The translations under genes and the position numbers were made by a program. A stretch of DNA of 42,224 nucleotides from an uncultured Roseateles sp. (GTDB lineage: Bacteria > Pseudomonadota > Gammaproteobacteria > Burkholderiales > Burkholderiaceae), in contig CAMPJJ010000045.1 of the NCBI GenBank assembly GCA_946886855.1, positions 1 through 42,224 on the forward strand. Direction: 5' to 3'. Below, piece by piece: positions 41,388-42,224 of this stretch. The notes below the pieces were generated by a model. The model saw nothing but the letters and a program-made list of their open reading frames with translations, did not search any database and was not told where the DNA came from. Position 1 is the first letter of the stretch. Each line of letters begins with the position of its first letter.

Positions 41388-42224
41388 TCAGGCCGATCGC
41401 TTCTGGTAGACGCGCTCTTTCGCCGCGATCTCCACGAATTCGCCGGCATGCGCGGAGAAGCGCAGCGTCTCGCGCGCGCCCAGGCCGAGGAAGCCGTTGC
41501 GGCACAGCGCCTCGGTGAACAGCCCGAGGGCGCGGTCCTGCAGCGTGCGGTTGAAGTAGATCAGCACGTTGCGGCACGACACCAGCTGCACCTCGGCGAA
41601 CACGCTGTCCGTGGACAGGCTGTGGTCGCTGAAGACGATGCGTTCCTTCAGCGCCTTGTCCATCAGCACGTGGTCGTAGGCCGCCGTGTAATGCTCCGAG
41701 AGCGAACCGTGCCCGCCCGACGCGCGGTGGTTCGCGCTGTACAGCGGCACCTGGTCCATGCGATACACCCCTGCCTGTGCCTGCGCGAGCGCCTCCTGGC
41801 TGATGTCGGTCGCGTAGATCAGCGTGCGGTCCAGCAGCCCTTCCTCCTTCATGAGGATGGCCATGGAATACGCCTCCTCGCCGCCGCTGCAGCCCGCCAC
41901 CCAGATGCGCAGCGACGGGAAGGTGCGCAGCACCGGCACGACCTGCTCGCGCAGCGCGAGGAAGTACTCCGGGTCGCGGAACATCTCGCTGACCTGCACC
42001 GTGAGGTCGCCCAGCACCGAGCGGAAGACCTCCGGCTCGTGCAGCACGCGGCCCTGCAGCTGCGACAGGTTGTTGCAGCCGAAGCGCTGCTGCGCGGCCT
42101 TCAGCCGCCGGCGCAGCGAACTGCCGGCGTAGTCGCGGAAGTCGTAGTGGTAGCGCTCGTAGATCGCTTCCAGGATCAACCGGACCTCGAGGTCGTCGCC
42201 GTGCCGGCCGTGCCCGCCCTGCCC
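41388..42224 (-). CDS. CheR-type protein-glutamate methyltransferase (5' end outside window)
   Basis: At least 278 residues of a CheR-family SAM-dependent methyltransferase; the frame stays open to the window edge, so the true start is missing. The N-terminal all-alpha subdomain (Leu-Glu-Ala-Ile-Tyr-Glu-Arg-Tyr-His-Tyr-Asp-Phe-Arg-Asp-Tyr ... Leu-Arg-Arg-Arg-Leu) precedes the SAM motif Val-Ala-Gly-Cys-Ser-Gly-Gly-Glu-Glu-Ala-Tyr-Ser. Ala-Thr-Asp-Ile-Ser and Cys-Arg-Asn-Val-Leu-Ile-Tyr-Phe-Asn also match. It methylates chemoreceptor-like glutamates. A Gly/His-rich stretch at the edge suggests an extra N-terminal part. No receptor or CheB is in view. Confidence 0.9.
   Translation of the reverse strand, partial: GQGGHGRHGDDLEVRLILEAIYERYHYDFRDYAGSSLRRRLKAAQQRFGCNNLSQLQGRVLHEPEVFRSVLGDLTVQVSEMFRDPEYFLALREQVVPVLRTFPSLRIWVAGCSGGEEAYSMAILMKEEGLLDRTLIYATDISQEALAQAQAGVYRMDQVPLYSANHRASGGHGSLSEHYTAAYDHVLMDKALKERIVFSDHSLSTDSVFAEVQLVSCRNVLIYFNRTLQDRALGLFTEALCRNGFLGLGARETLRFSAHAGEFVEIAAKERVYQKRSA

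Overview
The window looks like a chromosomal segment of a GC-rich betaproteobacterium of the order Burkholderiales, most likely close to the Roseateles/Mitsuaria group. This rests on very high GC, DUF4148 and DUF3309 small proteins, a flocculation-associated PEP-CTERM protein (PepA type), a Bug-family binding protein and a complete-looking set of protocatechuate 4,5-cleavage core enzymes. The species call is inference from gene content. No rRNA, tRNA, CRISPR array or complete insertion sequence was recognised.

Layout. 1-3.1 kb: an AhpD-like protein, an HD-domain protein, a PLP-dependent serine/threonine dehydratase, then a small toxin-antitoxin-like block (two AbrB/SpoVT-type proteins and a PIN protein). 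3.2-9.9 kb: a heavy-metal efflux locus on the minus strand, czcI-czcC-czcB-czcA, with a roughly 100-bp imperfect palindrome between czcI and czcC. 9.9-18.7 kb: a mixed stretch with a Beta-family protein, a Tat-exported alpha/beta hydrolase, a DUF4148 protein, a histidine kinase lacking its sensor half and translationally coupled to a long FabG-like reductase, a DUF3309 peptide, a RecQ helicase with an unusual C-terminus, and a decayed TacA-TacT-like toxin-antitoxin pair.

18.7-26.9 kb is the main metabolic unit. A divergent LysR regulator faces eight plus-strand genes: a ModA-like binding protein without signal peptide, LigK/PmdF aldolase, a Bug/TctC binding protein, a DUF1932 dehydrogenase, LigI/PmdD lactonase, LigA, LigB and LigC. 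These would take protocatechuate through CHMS and PDC to 4-oxalomesaconate, and split 4-carboxy-4-hydroxy-2-oxoadipate to pyruvate and oxaloacetate. The hydratase and tautomerase that join these halves are not in the window.

26.9-42.2 kb: an unrecognised 185-aa protein, a membrane diguanylate cyclase, a PaoABC-type periplasmic molybdenum aldehyde oxidoreductase, a hybrid histidine kinase, an orphan OmpR-family response regulator of the heavy-metal type, two PEP-CTERM proteins flanking a Crp/Fnr regulator, a small membrane protein, a very acidic protein, and a CheR-type methyltransferase that runs off the right edge.

Recurring themes are surface biology (PEP-CTERM, c-di-GMP), aromatic/aldehyde oxidation and metal efflux. 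Many low-complexity or tandem repeats fall inside or just outside genes.
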